From Novosphingobium flavum (GTDB lineage: Bacteria > Pseudomonadota > Alphaproteobacteria > Sphingomonadales > Sphingomonadaceae): 64,000 nt of DNA. Location of the stretch: contig NZ_JACLAW010000003.1 in the NCBI RefSeq assembly GCF_014230315.1, positions 62,001 through 126,000 of the forward strand, read 5' to 3'. Position numbers and translations under genes: made by a program. The notes beneath the pieces are model-generated. The model saw nothing but the letters and a program-made list of their open reading frames with translations. It ran no database searches and had not been told where the DNA came from. Of this stretch, positions 62,601 through 64,000 are shown one piece after another (within the stretch, counting starts at the first letter, position 1; each line of letters opens with the position of its first letter).

Positions 62601-63995
62601 TCAATCCTCCTTGGCCGCAAGGTCCTCGATGTGGACGGTCAGACCCTTTAGGCCGGCGACGCGGACAGGCTGTCCCCGGGTGAATTGACGCCCGCCCCAT
62701 GCCGCCCAGCGCTCGCCGTGAACGAAGACGTGGCCCTTGCCGTCCGCCCAGTCCTGGACGGTTCCGCGCGCGCCGATCATCTCCTCGCGCCCGCTCACCA
62801 CTTTGCGTCCGCGCGCCGCCAGCGCGGTGCGGACAAGCAGCATGACGAATCCGGCGCTCGCCAACGTGATGCCGCCGATCAGCGACCAGGAAATGCGGAA
62901 TTCGGGCGTGTCGGCATCGATCAGGATCGTGGCGCCCAGTGCAAACGAGATCACGCCGCCGAGGCCAAGTATGCCGTGCGAGGACAGGAATGCCTCGCCC
63001 ACCAGCATGCCCGTGCCGAGCAGGATCAGCGCCACCCCCGCATAGTTCACCGGCAACATGGCGAAAGCGTACAACCCGGTGAACAGACAGATCGCGCCGA
63101 GCGTGCCGGGCAGGAAGGCGCCGGGGTTCATGAATTCGAAGATCAGGCCGTAGATGCCCAGCATCATCAGCAACATCGCGACATTGGGATCGGTGATCGC
63201 CCCGAGCATCCGCGTGCGCCAATCGGGCGCGGCATGGATGAGCGCGAGGTGCGCGGTTTCAAGCGTCACGCTCCTGCCGGCCACGGTGACGACACGCCCC
63301 TGCATCTGCACGAGCAGGTCGCGCAGGTCACGTGCCTCGACGTCGATGACGTGCTCCCTGAGCGCAGCCGACGCCGACAGGCTAGCGGCCTCGCGCACCG
63401 CCTTCTCGGCCCAATCTGCATTGCGACCGCGCAGCTCGGCGACCGAGCGGATGAAGGCGACGGCATCGTTCGTCGCCTTGAGTTCCAGATGGCTTGCTTG
63501 CTTCTTAGGGGCATTGTTGTCCGGAGTGCCCGAGAACCCGCCGACCGCGACCGGCGTCGCCGCACCGGTATTGGTGCCCGGGGCCATCGCGGCAATGTGG
63601 CTGGCATAGAGAATGAACGTCCCCGCACTGGCCGCCCGGGCGCCGCTGGGGCCAACCCAGGCCGCGACCGGGACAGGCGAAGCGAGTATCGCGCGGATGA
63701 TCTGACGCATCGAACTGTCGAGCCCGCCCGGCGTGTCCATCTGCAGGATGACGAGCGGCGCCTGCCGCCGGGCTGCAGATTCCAGCCCCCGCACCACATA
63801 GTCTGCCGTGGCCGGGCCGACCGCGCCTTCCAGATGCAGCACGATGGCCACGCGGCCGGCATCCATATCACGCCCGGCGGGCGTCGATGGCACCGGCGCC
63901 AGCAGGAAGCCTGCAACGACCAGCGCTGCGACCAGCCGGTAGAGCCGGACAGCTTGCAGGAGACCGTGCCTGAAACGCATTGCCTGCCAACCCAT
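62601..63995 (-). CDS. NfeD family membrane-bound serine protease
   Basis: 464-residue NfeD1b type: N-terminal signal/anchor (LVAALVVAGFLLAPVPS), a ClpP-like serine protease domain with LQMDTPGGLDSSMRQIIRAI and the nucleophile Ser in SGARAASAGTFILYASHIAA, four to five membrane segments (GAITDPNVAMLLMMLGIYGL, then FMNPGAFLPGTLGAICLFTG), and a C-terminal OB fold (GARGTVQDWADGKGHVFVHG). A second ATG at 63980 is possible. The gene is intact inside the window. It and the slipin form a two-gene operon. Confidence 0.93.
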   Translation of the reverse strand: MGWQAMRFRHGLLQAVRLYRLVAALVVAGFLLAPVPSTPAGRDMDAGRVAIVLHLEGAVGPATADYVVRGLESAARRQAPLVILQMDTPGGLDSSMRQIIRAILASPVPVAAWVGPSGARAASAGTFILYASHIAAMAPGTNTGAATPVAVGGFSGTPDNNAPKKQASHLELKATNDAVAFIRSVAELRGRNADWAEKAVREAASLSASAALREHVIDVEARDLRDLLVQMQGRVVTVAGRSVTLETAHLALIHAAPDWRTRMLGAITDPNVAMLLMMLGIYGLIFEFMNPGAFLPGTLGAICLFTGLYAFAMLPVNYAGVALILLGTGMLVGEAFLSSHGILGLGGVISFALGATILIDADTPEFRISWSLIGGITLASAGFVMLLVRTALAARGRKVVSGREEMIGARGTVQDWADGKGHVFVHGERWAAWGGRQFTRGQPVRVAGLKGLTVHIEDLAAKED

Positions 63996-64000
63996 GAACG

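Overview
The window is a high-GC, gene-dense stretch of a Gram-negative chromosome. Gene content, TonB receptor, Tat and lipoprotein signals, the mreC-mreD-mrdA-rodA order and the DUF4170 and YqjD/ElaB-like proteins point to an alphaproteobacterium of the order Sphingomonadales (Novosphingobium/Sphingobium-like). The genus is an inference from family resemblance, not a search result. Most of it is core chromosome with short intergenic gaps, many ATGA/GTGA start-stop overlaps, and several GTG or TTG starts.

Layout. 1-4.9 kb: cell-elongation operon mreC-mreD-mrdA-rodA, then tRNA-Lys(CTT). 5-12.3 kb: accessory stretch with an orphan modA, an acyltransferase, a decayed ribBA/ribH remnant, a LysE-type exporter, an M13 lipoprotein peptidase, a 72-residue unknown, a MarR-like regulator and one copy of a two-box intergenic repeat. 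12.3-21.2 kb: eno, a four-gene membrane operon with basic Ala/Lys-rich proteins, DUF4170, greA, carB and carA. 21.4-30 kb: yqeY, dnaG, rpoD (macromolecular-synthesis type cluster), rpiB-glyA-nrdR-trmJ and rpsD. 30-40 kb: S9 peptidase, tgt, TSUP and FUSC membrane proteins, exported class II aldolase-like protein, queA, cyclophilin, coaD, ispA, xseB. 40-50 kb: purL, DUF72, serB and miaA (head-to-head with overlapping starts), ilvB-ilvN-ilvC, TMEM175-like channel, glycosyltransferase. 50-57 kb: second copy of the two-box repeat, a leucine-rich leader peptide and leuA, a frameshifted Tat-exported HisC-like aminotransferase, an AHH nuclease with a partner gene, recJ, tRNA-Glu(TTC). 57-61.4 kb: probable acquired segment next to tRNA-Glu with a MerR metal regulator, a cation-efflux protein and a TonB-dependent receptor, followed by a decayed kdp locus. 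61.4-64 kb: zincin, slipin and NfeD.

How genes work together. The clearest regulatory circuit is at 57.4-60.5 kb: one MerR-family regulator, and the same 19-base dyad operator in front of both the efflux gene and the TonB receptor gene, so inner-membrane efflux and an outer-membrane receptor are probably induced together by a metal ion. Branched-chain amino-acid synthesis is split in two loci (ilvBNC and leuA); leuA carries a leader peptide typical of attenuation and ilvB is preceded by a terminator-like hairpin. Four decayed genes or loci were found by reading frames by eye (ribBA/ribH, hisC-like, kdp small ORF, kdpA).
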